Shown one piece after another: positions 31,398-39,586 of a stretch of 39,609 bases of DNA (within the stretch, counting starts at the first letter, position 1; each line of letters opens with the position of its first letter). Both the position numbers and the translations under genes were made by a program. The notes under the pieces were generated by a model. That model was not told where the DNA came from. It saw nothing but the letters and a program-made list of their open reading frames with translations, and searched no databases. Origin of the DNA: Candidatus Aminicenantota bacterium (lineage in GTDB: Bacteria; Acidobacteriota; Aminicenantia; UBA2199); contig JAUWQW010000010.1 of the NCBI GenBank assembly GCA_030610885.1, positions 1 to 39,609 of the forward strand, read 5' to 3'.

Positions 31398-34156
31398 GAG
31401 ATCTCCCTTAGCAGCTTATATGATACTTTTGCCATAAAATCTTCTGATGAATAGGAAATTAGAGTTGATTCCTTAATTAACATCTTAATGATTCTGAATT
31501 GAGCAAGTTGAGGATTTTTATAAAAAATAGAGGAAATAGACTTTATTCTTTCACTATTGGCATTTATTGCAATAAATTTGTTAGGGATCCCAGCTTTTCG
31601 CAGACATGGCAGAGCAGATAGATCAATGTCAATAAAATCTTCCTTTAATTGGTTTTGTGTAAGCATGCAGGGAGGTTTTATATGAAAGTTTACTGCATGC
31701 AGTAATTTCCCAATTGATAAATTTAAAGCATTCTCTGGAAATATAGAATTTAATGATGTTACCATATCAAGATTGATTGCTTCAGGAATTAATTTTATAA
31801 GTGAATCAATGTTAGTATTCCCTGTTTCTATTATTGGGATTTTTGTTTTTTTCAGGTATTGAGTGATAGGGTTTACCCTACTAACATAGAAAAGTTTCCT
31901 GTATTTAGAGAGTTTTAAAACCTGATTTATGGAAATATTGTGACCAGAAAGTGTTGGGATAAGTTTTGTGTTCCAGATATTGCTATTTTTCCCCCATATC
32001 TTTGGATACAGGATTGCATGAATGACTACTTTTATGATGTTATTTTTAATGCTATTAATATCATGATTTTTAAAAGGGTTTTTCTGGTTGCTCTTTATTA
32101 CTTTTAAAATCAGAAAAAATAGGGCGTAGATTATCAGGATTGCAAAAAATATACTTAAATAAAATAATTTGGGTATGTTCTTTTGTAATATTCTTTTTGG
32201 TTCTTTTTTTACGTATATTTTATTTGGAGTTTGGATGGGTGACGAAGTGTATTGAGTTGCATCAAGAATGTGTATTCCTCTGTCAAAATATTCTGTCCAT
32301 GCGTGTAAACCAGGTAAAACTCTTCCATTTCTTCCAATTAGTCCTATTACCAGGCGGGCAGGAACTCCCATTTTACGCAAAAGAAGTGTTAAAGCTCCAT
32401 TTATTATATCGCAGTCTCCGGCTCCTATATTTATAACTCTATTAAACCAGTTTTTTTCTGACGAGTTATGATGTTTTCTTGCTATTTCATTTGAGTAATC
32501 ATACTTTATGAGTGTGTTTGTTAATTGCATAGCAATTTCAACCCTTTTTTTAACACTTAATTTATATGATTTTTCCACGACTTTTTTAAGGGAACCATGA
32601 AGAAAAAATTCTTTAGGCACTTGATAAAGCTGTTTTAAAATCTTTGAATAAAATTTATTTTCTTTTATCTTGGGGAAACACCTGTAATATAAGATTCCAT
32701 TGTGTGTGATTGTAGCGACTATACTTCCATATGAGTTGAATTTAACTGAGGAGACTGAGGCATTGTTTAATTTAACACTATTAATGTCGAGTAAATAGTT
32801 AACAGGTATGGGCAAAATAATAGTTCCTTTTTCATCGATTTTTAATTTCATATATATTGGTTTATCTGCGGAATCAAACTGTGAAAGGTTTGTAATATTT
32901 TTATTAATATTATTGCTAGTTTGAGTAAAACCTGAGTTGATCTTATATGTTTCAACATGGAATAATTTGATAAGAATATCTTTGGGAGGAGAATAGGAGA
33001 GATTAATTGGGTTTGGATGGTTTGTAATTCCAACAGAAGGCCCGGAATAAATGTTATTTTTCACATTTAAGGAAATAGGGGGGTAACTCCTCTCAATATA
33101 AGGTCCCTTAAAAAAGGTATTAAGCAAAGTATATTCTAAGGTTAGAATAAGTAAAGCTATTAATATTACAGGTTTCCAGAAAGGGCGCTTTAAAGAAAAT
33201 ATGGTTTGTTTGGCTTTATCCAATAATCTGTGTAAAAAACTTCGTGGACATACTCTATCTGTTGCAGTATCTACTAATTGAGAGAGAGCTTTTTTAGCTG
33301 AATTCTGAACTTTTTTCAAGGCATGGTTGTCAATAACTCCTCTTCTGGACATATTAACATTAAGGTTATTGCCATTTATAAGGAATACAGGTGCCAGTCC
33401 ATGAGTTATGTCTCGATTTTTTATTGTAGAAGGAGGAATATGAGATAATTCTTCAATAGAAGTTCCTTCCCATACTGGTAAACCCTTTGCATATAGATAT
33501 ACCTTTGGGAAAGGGGAAAATCCTACAATACCTTCAACAGGTCCCTTTTTAAATTTCATAGATAATGGACAGACAAGTTTCATATTTTGTGTGATTTTTT
33601 TCCCCAGAAAAGTCACAATCAAAGGCTCAGTTTTTCTGGTATTCCTTTGCAAATATGAGCAATAATGTGTTAGAGCTTTTTCTATTGTTTTCAGGAAATC
33701 TTCCGGGATTTTTTCAGAACAAGGGCGTGTAAGAGTTATTCGTGTTCCCCTTTTTTTTAAGCTGCATGCAAATTCTCTTGTATTCATTTTGGAGTCTACT
33801 AATATGCCCCATTTTTCTTTTTTATAACAGGATTCAATAATTATGGATGAGGGATTGAATTTAAGAACACTCCAGAATCCAATTCCAAACAATCCAGCAG
33901 AATATTTTTCATTGATTTTACTTGATGAATAGAGGCGGAATAGATAATGTTTAGCGTGGGATAAAGGCATTCCTGTACCATCATCTTCAAAGATAAGGTA
34001 TTCATCTCCTTTTTTTGTGTAGCCTGCATTTACCTTTATGTTTTTTGCACCTGCATCTCTGCTGTTTTGAGCAAGCTCTCTAATAAAAAACCATGTATCT
34101 TTTCCATAATTATTAAACCCAGCTTCTATCCATTTTTTAATTTCTATGCTATTCAT
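31394..34156 (-). CDS. Membrane protein fusing a GHKL ATPase to a transglutaminase-like domain
   Basis: 920 residues. Residues 1-145 are an Hsp90-like Bergerat ATPase: N-box IRELAQNSRDAGA (Glu27, Asn31), G1 EDDGTGM (57-63), G2 AGLFGIGFWS (87-96), GTRITL (137-142). Residues 180-300 resemble the second domain of such ATPases, with LNVNMSRRGVID. A transmembrane helix spans about 327-346. Residues 347-660 would face the periplasm. They hold a beta-rich part, then a transglutaminase-like core: GAGDCDIINGAL (Cys582), LPGLHAWTEYF (His618) and HILDAT (Asp632), a complete triad. A second helix spans about 664-686. A C-terminal cytoplasmic region of about 230 residues is unrecognised. Lys/Arg-rich flanks on both helices support this topology. 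Transglutaminase-like domains may cleave, cross-link or amidate proteins or cell-wall peptides. No Shine-Dalgarno is seen before the ATG. Confidence 0.85.
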   Translation of the reverse strand: MNSIEIKKWIEAGFNNYGKDTWFFIRELAQNSRDAGAKNIKVNAGYTKKGDEYLIFEDDGTGMPLSHAKHYLFRLYSSSKINEKYSAGLFGIGFWSVLKFNPSSIIIESCYKKEKWGILVDSKMNTREFACSLKKRGTRITLTRPCSEKIPEDFLKTIEKALTHYCSYLQRNTRKTEPLIVTFLGKKITQNMKLVCPLSMKFKKGPVEGIVGFSPFPKVYLYAKGLPVWEGTSIEELSHIPPSTIKNRDITHGLAPVFLINGNNLNVNMSRRGVIDNHALKKVQNSAKKALSQLVDTATDRVCPRSFLHRLLDKAKQTIFSLKRPFWKPVILIALLILTLEYTLLNTFFKGPYIERSYPPISLNVKNNIYSGPSVGITNHPNPINLSYSPPKDILIKLFHVETYKINSGFTQTSNNINKNITNLSQFDSADKPIYMKLKIDEKGTIILPIPVNYLLDINSVKLNNASVSSVKFNSYGSIVATITHNGILYYRCFPKIKENKFYSKILKQLYQVPKEFFLHGSLKKVVEKSYKLSVKKRVEIAMQLTNTLIKYDYSNEIARKHHNSSEKNWFNRVINIGAGDCDIINGALTLLLRKMGVPARLVIGLIGRNGRVLPGLHAWTEYFDRGIHILDATQYTSSPIQTPNKIYVKKEPKRILQKNIPKLFYLSIFFAILIIYALFFLILKVIKSNQKNPFKNHDINSIKNNIIKVVIHAILYPKIWGKNSNIWNTKLIPTLSGHNISINQVLKLSKYRKLFYVSRVNPITQYLKKTKIPIIETGNTNIDSLIKLIPEAINLDMVTSLNSIFPENALNLSIGKLLHAVNFHIKPPCMLTQNQLKEDFIDIDLSALPCLRKAGIPNKFIAINANSERIKSISSIFYKNPQLAQFRIIKMLIKESTLISYSSEDFMAKVSYKLLREIS

Positions 34157-34186
34157 TTATAATAATTTATGAAGTTTTAGATATTT

Positions 34187-34214
34187 TTATTACATAAATA
34201 TAAGAAAATTACAA
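34187..34214 (-). promoter_or_regulatory. Possible promoter of the GHKL-transglutaminase unit
   Basis: Minus-strand TTGTAA (34209-34214) and TAATAA (34187-34192) are 16 bases apart, 30 bases before the ATG at 34156, in the 155-base gap shared with queC. The match is moderate in very AT-rich DNA. Confidence 0.3.
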
Positions 34215-34311
34215 TATGAGTATAAAAGAAAACTGTTTATTATTGATTAAATGTTGAGATCATACCTGCATTACATCAATATTTTGAAAAATGGAGAAAA
34301 GATAGTAAAAT

Positions 34312-35037
34312 ATGGACATGACAAAATATGAGGCAAAAAATAAATCAGGAGCAGTGGTATTGTTTTCAGGTGGTATCGATTCATTAACAGCTCTTTATTG
34401 GTCAAGAAAAAATTTTTCTCATATTATTGCAATAATATTTAATTATTCTCAAAAACATAGTATTGAGACTAAAATGGCTGAAAAGATTGCTTCAAGTTTA
34501 GGAATTAAGTGTCAGGAAATTGAGTTTTTTTTAAAAAATATAGTGAAATCTGCGTTAATTGATAGGGAAAGAACTATCCCTGAATCTCTGGAAAAATCAA
34601 AGAATAGGGATGGTGTACCGTTTACTTATGTTCCATTCAGGAATGGGATATTTCTTTCAATAGCTGCTGCTTTTGCAGAATCAAGAGGTATATTTAATAT
34701 TGTTACTGGATTCAATTTAATTGATACACCTGATTACCCTGATACAACAGAGGAGTTTACAGTCAAAATGGAAGATGCTATAAACCAGGGAACTTCAGCT
34801 TCAATTACAAAAAAGAGGTTTAAGATTCATACTCCTCTTATAAAAAAGAGTAAAAAAGAAATAATAAAATTTGGGTTAAAGCTTGGAGCAGATTATTCTT
34901 ATTCAATATCGTGCTATAGGGGACATGAAATACCATGTTTTAAATGTCCTTCATGTGATATAAGGAACAATGCATTTGAACAATTAAATATGGAGGACCC
35001 ATTGATAACAAGATTGAAAAAGGAGGGAAAAATATGA
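34312..35037 (+). CDS. queC: 7-cyano-7-deazaguanine (preQ0) synthase
   Basis: 241 residues. An ATP-using PP-loop enzyme that turns 7-carboxy-7-deazaguanine into preQ0. The PP-loop is SGGIDS (19-24). The zinc Cys set is CYRGHEIPCFKCPSC (Cys201, 209, 212, 215). VPFRNGIFLSIAAAFAE is also typical. The start could be ATG 34312 or 34318; neither has a good ribosome binding site. queD overlaps its stop by four bases. No preQ1 riboswitch is visible upstream. Confidence 0.95.
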   Translation: MDMTKYEAKNKSGAVVLFSGGIDSLTALYWSRKNFSHIIAIIFNYSQKHSIETKMAEKIASSLGIKCQEIEFFLKNIVKSALIDRERTIPESLEKSKNRDGVPFTYVPFRNGIFLSIAAAFAESRGIFNIVTGFNLIDTPDYPDTTEEFTVKMEDAINQGTSASITKKRFKIHTPLIKKSKKEIIKFGLKLGADYSYSISCYRGHEIPCFKCPSCDIRNNAFEQLNMEDPLITRLKKEGKI

Positions 35038-35384
35038 GCTGGGAATTAATTGTTAAAGATAAATTTTCATGTGCACATTTTCTTAAGGGTTATAAGGGGA
35101 AATGTGAAAGGATGCATGGTCATACTTTTCAAATCGAAGTATTTTTTTCTGTAAATAAACTTGATAAATCTGGAATTTCTGTAGATTTTACTGAAATTAA
35201 AGATTATTTAAATGGTATTTTACCTGACCACCAGGTTTTAAATGAAGTTTTTGATTTTTCACCTTCTGCTGAGAATTTATCAAAATATTTTTATCTCAAA
35301 ATAAAAGAGAAGTACCCTGTTTCAAAGGTAATCATCTGGGAATCAGATAATGCAGGGGCAGTTTATTTTGAAGAGCACGCATAA
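35034..35384 (+). CDS. queD: 6-carboxy-5,6,7,8-tetrahydropterin synthase
   Basis: 116 residues, a tunnelling-fold enzyme of the 7-deazaguanine pathway acting on dihydroneopterin triphosphate. Zinc His residues are His15 in FSCAHFL and His28/His30 in MHGHTF. The catalytic Cys24 lies in GKCERMHGH. WESDNAGAVY near the end is the pterin-binding region. It sits between queC (ATGA overlap) and queE (six-base gap), so all three steps from pterin to preQ0 are made together. A GTP cyclohydrolase gene is not in the window. Confidence 0.95.
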   Translation: MSWELIVKDKFSCAHFLKGYKGKCERMHGHTFQIEVFFSVNKLDKSGISVDFTEIKDYLNGILPDHQVLNEVFDFSPSAENLSKYFYLKIKEKYPVSKVIIWESDNAGAVYFEEHA

Positions 35385-35390
35385 ATAGAG

Positions 35391-36002
35391 ATGTTGATTA
35401 CAGAAATATTCTGGTCTATTCAGGGTGAGGGATTAAGAACAGGAATGGCATCAATTTTTTTAAGACTTTCAGGTTGTTCATTAAAATGTTCGAATTGTGA
35501 TACAAAAAATTCATGGCAAAATGGAATATATAAAGATGTGTATGAGATAATTTCAGAAATAGATGAATATGGTAAGAGATATCCTGAATCACAGGTTGTA
35601 ATTACTGGAGGAGAACCGCTGGAACAAGATTTAACAGATGTTGTTAAGTATTTGAAAAGCAAGAACTATTTTATATCAATTGAGACAAATGGAGTAAATT
35701 TTCAAGATTTAGAGATTGATTGGTGGACAATATCACCAAAGGATGTAAAGGATTATTACATTAATGAAAATTTATTTAAAAGAATCAGTGAAATTAAGTT
35801 GATTGTTAATGAAAATCTGAATATTGATATTATAAAAAAAATAAGAAAAATAAGTAGTAATTTTCCAATTTTCCTGCAGCCTGATTTTTATGATAAAAAC
35901 AATTATAAAAATACATTTTCATTGTTTCAAAAATGTCAGGAAAATGATATTAAAGATATAAGATTAGGAATACAGGTTCATAAGATATTTAATATAAAAT
36001 AA
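35391..36002 (+). CDS. queE: 7-carboxy-7-deazaguanine synthase (radical SAM)
   Basis: 203 residues. It contracts the ring of carboxy-tetrahydropterin to carboxy-deazaguanine. The cluster motif CSLKCSNCDTK holds Cys29, Cys33 and Cys36. EIFWSIQGEGLRTG at the N-terminus is the QueE signature, and VITGGEPLEQ is the SAM motif. DWWTISPKDVKD is also typical of the family. No gene for a DNA-modifying 7-deazaguanine enzyme is present nearby, so tRNA queuosine is the probable end use. It ends 23 bases from the nitroreductase gene on the other strand. Confidence 0.94.
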   Translation: MLITEIFWSIQGEGLRTGMASIFLRLSGCSLKCSNCDTKNSWQNGIYKDVYEIISEIDEYGKRYPESQVVITGGEPLEQDLTDVVKYLKSKNYFISIETNGVNFQDLEIDWWTISPKDVKDYYINENLFKRISEIKLIVNENLNIDIIKKIRKISSNFPIFLQPDFYDKNNYKNTFSLFQKCQENDIKDIRLGIQVHKIFNIK

Positions 36003-36025
36003 AATTGTATATGAAAACCTTTTAT

Positions 36026-36535
36026 TTACCATTTATTCCATATATATAATTCTCCAACAGGTTTACGCAATCTAGGAGAAGGTACTTTTTGAGGGTATCC
36101 CAGACTCATTAGTTCTACAATTTTTATATTTTTTGGGATATTTAGGACTTCTTTTGTCTTATCTTCATAAAAAGAACCAATCCAGCATGTCCCAAGCCCT
36201 TCTTTTACAGCCTGGAGAGTTATATGATCAAGAACTATTGATAAATCTATTAAATATGATGGATGTCCACATCTCATTCTATATTCAGGATTTAATCCGC
36301 ATGCTGCCAGTATGATGGGGGCTTCTTTTAAAAAGGGTTGATGTGGAGATGCTGCGTTTATGAGTTTATTTTTTATTTCAATATTATCAACAATGATGAT
36401 CTTCCAATCCTGATTGTTTCTTGCAGTTGGTGCAAGCCTCCCTGCTTCCATTATCCTTTCTAATTTTTCTTTTTCTACTGGTTTTGAGCAATATTCCCTT
36501 ATAGACCTTCTTTTAATTATCTCTTCAATAACCAT
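36026..36535 (-). CDS. Nitroreductase family FMN enzyme
   Basis: 169 residues from the ATG at 36535. The frame is open further upstream, but GAGGAGG seven bases before this ATG decides the start. The opening RRSIREYCSKPVEKEKLERIMEAGRLAPTARNNQDWKIIIV is typical: Arg and Ser contact FMN, and the Ala-Pro-(Ser/Thr)-x-x-Asn-x-Gln loop is kept. AVKEGLGTCWIGSF and LMSLGYP are later family marks. It probably reduces a nitro, quinone or flavin substrate with NAD(P)H; the real substrate is unknown. It is a single gene divergent from ackA. Confidence 0.9.
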   Translation of the reverse strand: MVIEEIIKRRSIREYCSKPVEKEKLERIMEAGRLAPTARNNQDWKIIIVDNIEIKNKLINAASPHQPFLKEAPIILAACGLNPEYRMRCGHPSYLIDLSIVLDHITLQAVKEGLGTCWIGSFYEDKTKEVLNIPKNIKIVELMSLGYPQKVPSPRLRKPVGELYIWNKW

Positions 36536-36551
36536 TTTAACCTCCTCAAAA

Positions 36552-36580
36552 AAGATAGCATAATATTGTTTGTTATTCAA
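36552..36580 (-). promoter_or_regulatory. Possible promoter of the nitroreductase gene
   Basis: Minus-strand TTGAAT (36575-36580) and TATCTT (36552-36557) are 17 bases apart, 16 bases before the ATG. Confidence 0.35.
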
Positions 36581-36658
36581 TTGGAAAGTTAATAAACATA
36601 TATATTTATGATATTAAAATCAAAAATTGCATTAAGCATTATAGATTATTTTATTTAT

Positions 36659-36687
36659 TTTACAATTATTTAAAAAGGTTGTATAAT
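36659..36687 (+). promoter_or_regulatory. Promoter of ackA
   Basis: TTTACA (36659-36664) and a perfect TATAAT (36682-36687) are 17 bases apart. The predicted leader before the ackA ATG is about 75 bases and AT-rich. Confidence 0.6.
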
Positions 36688-36768
36688 AGGAATTAAATAA
36701 AAAATTTTTCAAATGTTTTAATAAAATTTAAATAATATGGAAGAAAACATAAATATAAAGAGGGAAAA

Positions 36769-37998
36769 ATGAAAATATTGGTGATAAATAGCGGTAGCTC
36801 ATCAATTAAATTTCAGCTTATTAATATGGAGAATTTAGAAGTTTTAGCTAAAGGTTTAGTTGAAAGGATTGGGATCTCTGGTTCTAAACTAAATTATTAT
36901 AGGAAGGCTGAGAAGAAAGTAATTGAGCAGCCTATAAAAGATCATAAAGAAGGAATAAATCTTATAATTTCATACTTAACTGACCTGAATGAAGGAGTGA
37001 TCAAGGATAAAAACGAAATATCCGCAGTTGGTCATAGAGTTGTTCATGCTGGTGAGAAATATAGCGGTACTGTTGTACTTAATGAAGATGTGATGAATGC
37101 TTTAAAGGCATGTATACCTCTTGCTCCATTACATAATCCTCCGAATATAATAGGAATAGAAGCAGCCATGAATATACTACCAGGTATACCTATGACTGGT
37201 ATTTTTGATACTGCTTTTCATCATACGATTCCTGAAAAAGCATATATCTATGCTATTCCCTATAAATATTATGAAAAGTACAGGATAAGACGATATGGTT
37301 TCCATGGAACATCCCATTTTTATGTGGCAAAAGAGGGAGCTAAAAAACTTGGAAAAGATTTAAAAGAGTTAAAAATTATATCATGTCATCTTGGGAATGG
37401 ATCTTCTATAACAGCCATAAAAAATGGGGAGTCAGTTGATACTTCAATGGGATTTACTCCTTTAGAGGGGCTTGTCATGGGAACAAGGTGTGGAGATATT
37501 GATCCATCTATTCCAATGTTTTTACAGAAAAATGAGGAAATTGATTATAATGAAGTAGATAGGATTTTGAATAAGATGAGTGGTCTTCAGGGGATTTCTG
37601 AGGTTTCATCTGATATAAGAGATATTGAAAAACGAGCGGAAGATGGAGATCACCAGGCCCATTTGGCTATTGAGATTCTTGCTTATAGGATAAAAAAATA
37701 TATTGGTTCTTATATAGCTGCAATGAATGGAGTTGATTTGATAGTATTTACTGCTGGAATAGGTGAAAATGATTGTTTGGTTAGAAAAATGGTACTTGAA
37801 GATATGGAATTTTTTGGTATACATCTTGATTCGATTGCAAATGACAAGGTTGTAAGAAAGTATGGTGTAATTTCAACGCCTGACTCCAATGTAACAGTAA
37901 TGGTTATCCCAACTAATGAAGAATTAGAGATTGCAAAACAGACCTTAAAACTTGTATTAAATAAAGAGAAGCAAGATTTTGGATTTTCCTCATATTAA
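36769..37998 (+). CDS. ackA: Acetate kinase
   Basis: 409 residues, slightly longer than usual by a short C-terminal tail. It makes ATP from acetyl phosphate. Motifs in order: VINSGSSSIKFQL (phosphate 1), AVGHRVVHAGEKY, GIFDTAFHHTIPEKAY, RRYGFHGTSHFYV (catalytic His), SCHLGNGSSI, GLVMGTRCGDIDP with the catalytic Arg, and FTAGIGEND (adenosine site). No phosphotransacetylase gene is beside it. AGAGGG precedes the ATG. The next gene overlaps its end by 20 bases. It supports a fermentative metabolism. Confidence 0.97.
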   Translation: MKILVINSGSSSIKFQLINMENLEVLAKGLVERIGISGSKLNYYRKAEKKVIEQPIKDHKEGINLIISYLTDLNEGVIKDKNEISAVGHRVVHAGEKYSGTVVLNEDVMNALKACIPLAPLHNPPNIIGIEAAMNILPGIPMTGIFDTAFHHTIPEKAYIYAIPYKYYEKYRIRRYGFHGTSHFYVAKEGAKKLGKDLKELKIISCHLGNGSSITAIKNGESVDTSMGFTPLEGLVMGTRCGDIDPSIPMFLQKNEEIDYNEVDRILNKMSGLQGISEVSSDIRDIEKRAEDGDHQAHLAIEILAYRIKKYIGSYIAAMNGVDLIVFTAGIGENDCLVRKMVLEDMEFFGIHLDSIANDKVVRKYGVISTPDSNVTVMVIPTNEELEIAKQTLKLVLNKEKQDFGFSSY

Positions 37999-38623
37999 AA
38001 CAATATTTCCTAAAATAGGAAGTGACGAGGTTGGTAAGGGAGATTTTTTTGGTCCTATTATTGTCTGTTCTGTATACATAGAAAACCCTGATAAAATTTA
38101 TGGGTTTAATGTTCGAGATTCAAAAAAAATCAGTGATTCAAGAGTAAATAAAATAGCACCATTGATAATGAAAACTTTGAAATATTCGGTTGTTAAAATT
38201 TTCCCTGAAAAATATAATGAACTTTATAAAAAGTTCAAAAATATAAATATTATTCTTGGATGGGCTCATTCACAAGCAGTAAAAAATTTATTAGAGAAAG
38301 AAATAAAACCTAAGGTTATCTTAATAGATAAATTCGGTCCTGAGATCAGGGTCTTAAGTCATTTTGAGGATGAAAAGTTGAAACATAAGTTTTATTTTTT
38401 TCACAATGCTGAACATGATATAGCTGTTGCATCTGCTTCAATTATTGCAAGGTTTACTTTTTTAAATGAGATGAGAAAATTTTCCAACCTTGCTGGGCTT
38501 AAATTACCTTTTGGCGCAGGTATTCATGTAGATCAAGTCGCAAAGCAATTGAAATCAAAAATTGGCAAAAAAAACTTAAACAAATTTGTTAAGATTCATT
38601 TTAAGAATTATTTAAGAATTTAA
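37979..38623 (+). CDS. rnhC: Ribonuclease HIII, short form
   Basis: 214 residues. It cuts the RNA strand of RNA-DNA hybrids. The catalytic acids lie in GSDEVGKGDFFGPI (Asp, Glu), in VILIDKFG and in AEHDIAVASASIIAR; the Gly-Lys-Gly pattern is that of RNase HIII rather than HII. RDSKKISDSR is also typical. Most RNases HIII are about 300 residues with an N-terminal TBP-like substrate-binding domain. That domain is missing here, and no room for it exists because the start (TTG) already overlaps ackA by 20 bases. The ribosome binding site is weak, so coupling to ackA is likely. Confidence 0.85.
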   Translation: MDFPHIKTIFPKIGSDEVGKGDFFGPIIVCSVYIENPDKIYGFNVRDSKKISDSRVNKIAPLIMKTLKYSVVKIFPEKYNELYKKFKNINIILGWAHSQAVKNLLEKEIKPKVILIDKFGPEIRVLSHFEDEKLKHKFYFFHNAEHDIAVASASIIARFTFLNEMRKFSNLAGLKLPFGAGIHVDQVAKQLKSKIGKKNLNKFVKIHFKNYLRI

Positions 38624-38631
38624 TAACTTCC

Positions 38632-38710
38632 AAATATTTATGATCTTTAAGATATTTATGCAACTCTAATCAAACTTTTGCTTAACCTAAATATTTGTAT
38701 GAATCTTTAA
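38632..38710. repeat. Imperfect direct repeat between rnhC and the CsgG-like gene
   Basis: AAATATTTATGATCTTTAA (38632-38650) recurs as AAATATTTGTATGAATCTTTAA (38689-38710) with a three-base insertion. Both lie in the 97-base gap between two convergent genes. The DNA is AT-rich, so chance is possible. Confidence 0.3.
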
Positions 38711-38720
38711 ATAATAATGA

Positions 38721-39446
38721 TTAATCTAAACTAATAGATTTTTTTGTTTTTTCTCTCCTTTTTTCATCCATTCTATCCCATCTTTTCATACATTTAGGAT
38801 GACTAATTTTAGCAAGTGAGCATTCTAAGTATTCTGATATATAGACAATACAGGCTCTTATTACTTTTCCAACCGGTGTTTTTTTAGCCTCTGATCCTCC
38901 GATATCAAAGTTTCTTAAGGAAAGACCTGCACCTATTGCACTACCTTTGGCTTTAGCTTCAATTGTTCTTGCATCAATTATTTCTCCGGTCTCTGTATCT
39001 ATGATTTTTACATCAACTGCAATATAAGCTTTGGTTTTTTCACCACCAAGCTTTAATCCCTTAAACCTAACTTTTCCTCCGGTTTTCTGGCTCATTTCAA
39101 AAGCGGACACAGTTCCTGCAATAAGATATTTTGCTCCCTTTATTTGTCCCATCTTTACGAGAGTTGATTTGCTAACTCTTCCTGATGCACTCAAATCCTG
39201 TTCGCTTAACACTGCTGATATCTCTTTTCTTTCTAATACATTGAATGCTTTTGTGCTGTAAAGTTCTGAAATTAGCATATCCTGGAGCTCTGTTGCAACC
39301 TTGTTATTCCATGCCCAAAAGCTGGTTCCTGCAACAGTATTGGTAAATCTAAGAACACCGATTCTTGGCTTTTCATCTGCAAAAGCAAATGATGACAAGC
39401 CAATAAAGAACAAAATTAATACTAAAGTTAAAATACTTTTTTTCAT
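38721..39446 (-). CDS. Exported CsgG-family protein
   Basis: 241 residues. A signal peptide (residues 1-23, cleavage after FAFA) has no lipobox Cys, so it is secreted to the periplasm or outer membrane rather than lipidated. The body resembles CsgG/curli-assembly proteins: KPRIGVLRFTN, LQDMLISELYSTKAFNVLERKEI, MGQIKGAKYLIAGTVSAFE and VDVKIIDTETGEII. True CsgG is a lipoprotein pore for curli; many relatives only share the domain and have no known export role. The C-terminal tail is Lys/Arg-rich. AAGGAGG precedes the ATG. Confidence 0.8.
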   Translation of the reverse strand: MKKSILTLVLILFFIGLSSFAFADEKPRIGVLRFTNTVAGTSFWAWNNKVATELQDMLISELYSTKAFNVLERKEISAVLSEQDLSASGRVSKSTLVKMGQIKGAKYLIAGTVSAFEMSQKTGGKVRFKGLKLGGEKTKAYIAVDVKIIDTETGEIIDARTIEAKAKGSAIGAGLSLRNFDIGGSEAKKTPVGKVIRACIVYISEYLECSLAKISHPKCMKRWDRMDEKRREKTKKSISLD

Positions 39447-39478
39447 TTATCCTCCTTTATGTTATCCTCGTAATGTCA

Positions 39479-39525
39479 AAAGTTTTTAAGGTAAAACTTT
39501 CAAAACCCTTTATCTAAAAGGTTTT
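39479..39525. repeat. Two adjacent hairpins upstream of the CsgG-like gene
   Basis: AAAGTTTT (39479-39486) pairs perfectly with AAAACTTT (39493-39500). One base later, AAAACC (39502-39507) pairs with GGTTTT (39520-39525), extended inward by TTT/AAA around a bulged C. They lie between the divergent CsgG-like gene and the gene starting at 39587, so either transcript or a regulator could use them. Confidence 0.35.
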
Positions 39526-39586
39526 CACCTTTATTTAGCTTTTCTCCCTTTTTTTTGTTAAAATTTGCATTTCAGGGAGATTAAAA

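Noticed and set aside
29901-34156. Sensor histidine kinase, MutL or HtpG as identity of the two GHKL proteins
   Set aside because: There is no HisKA phospho-acceptor motif or receiver domain, the downstream domains do not fit MutL or HtpG, and one protein carries transmembrane helices and a transglutaminase-like domain.
34157-34311. preQ1 riboswitch before queC
   Set aside because: No H-type pseudoknot pattern (G+C-rich stem followed by an A-rich tail) is visible in this AT-rich gap.
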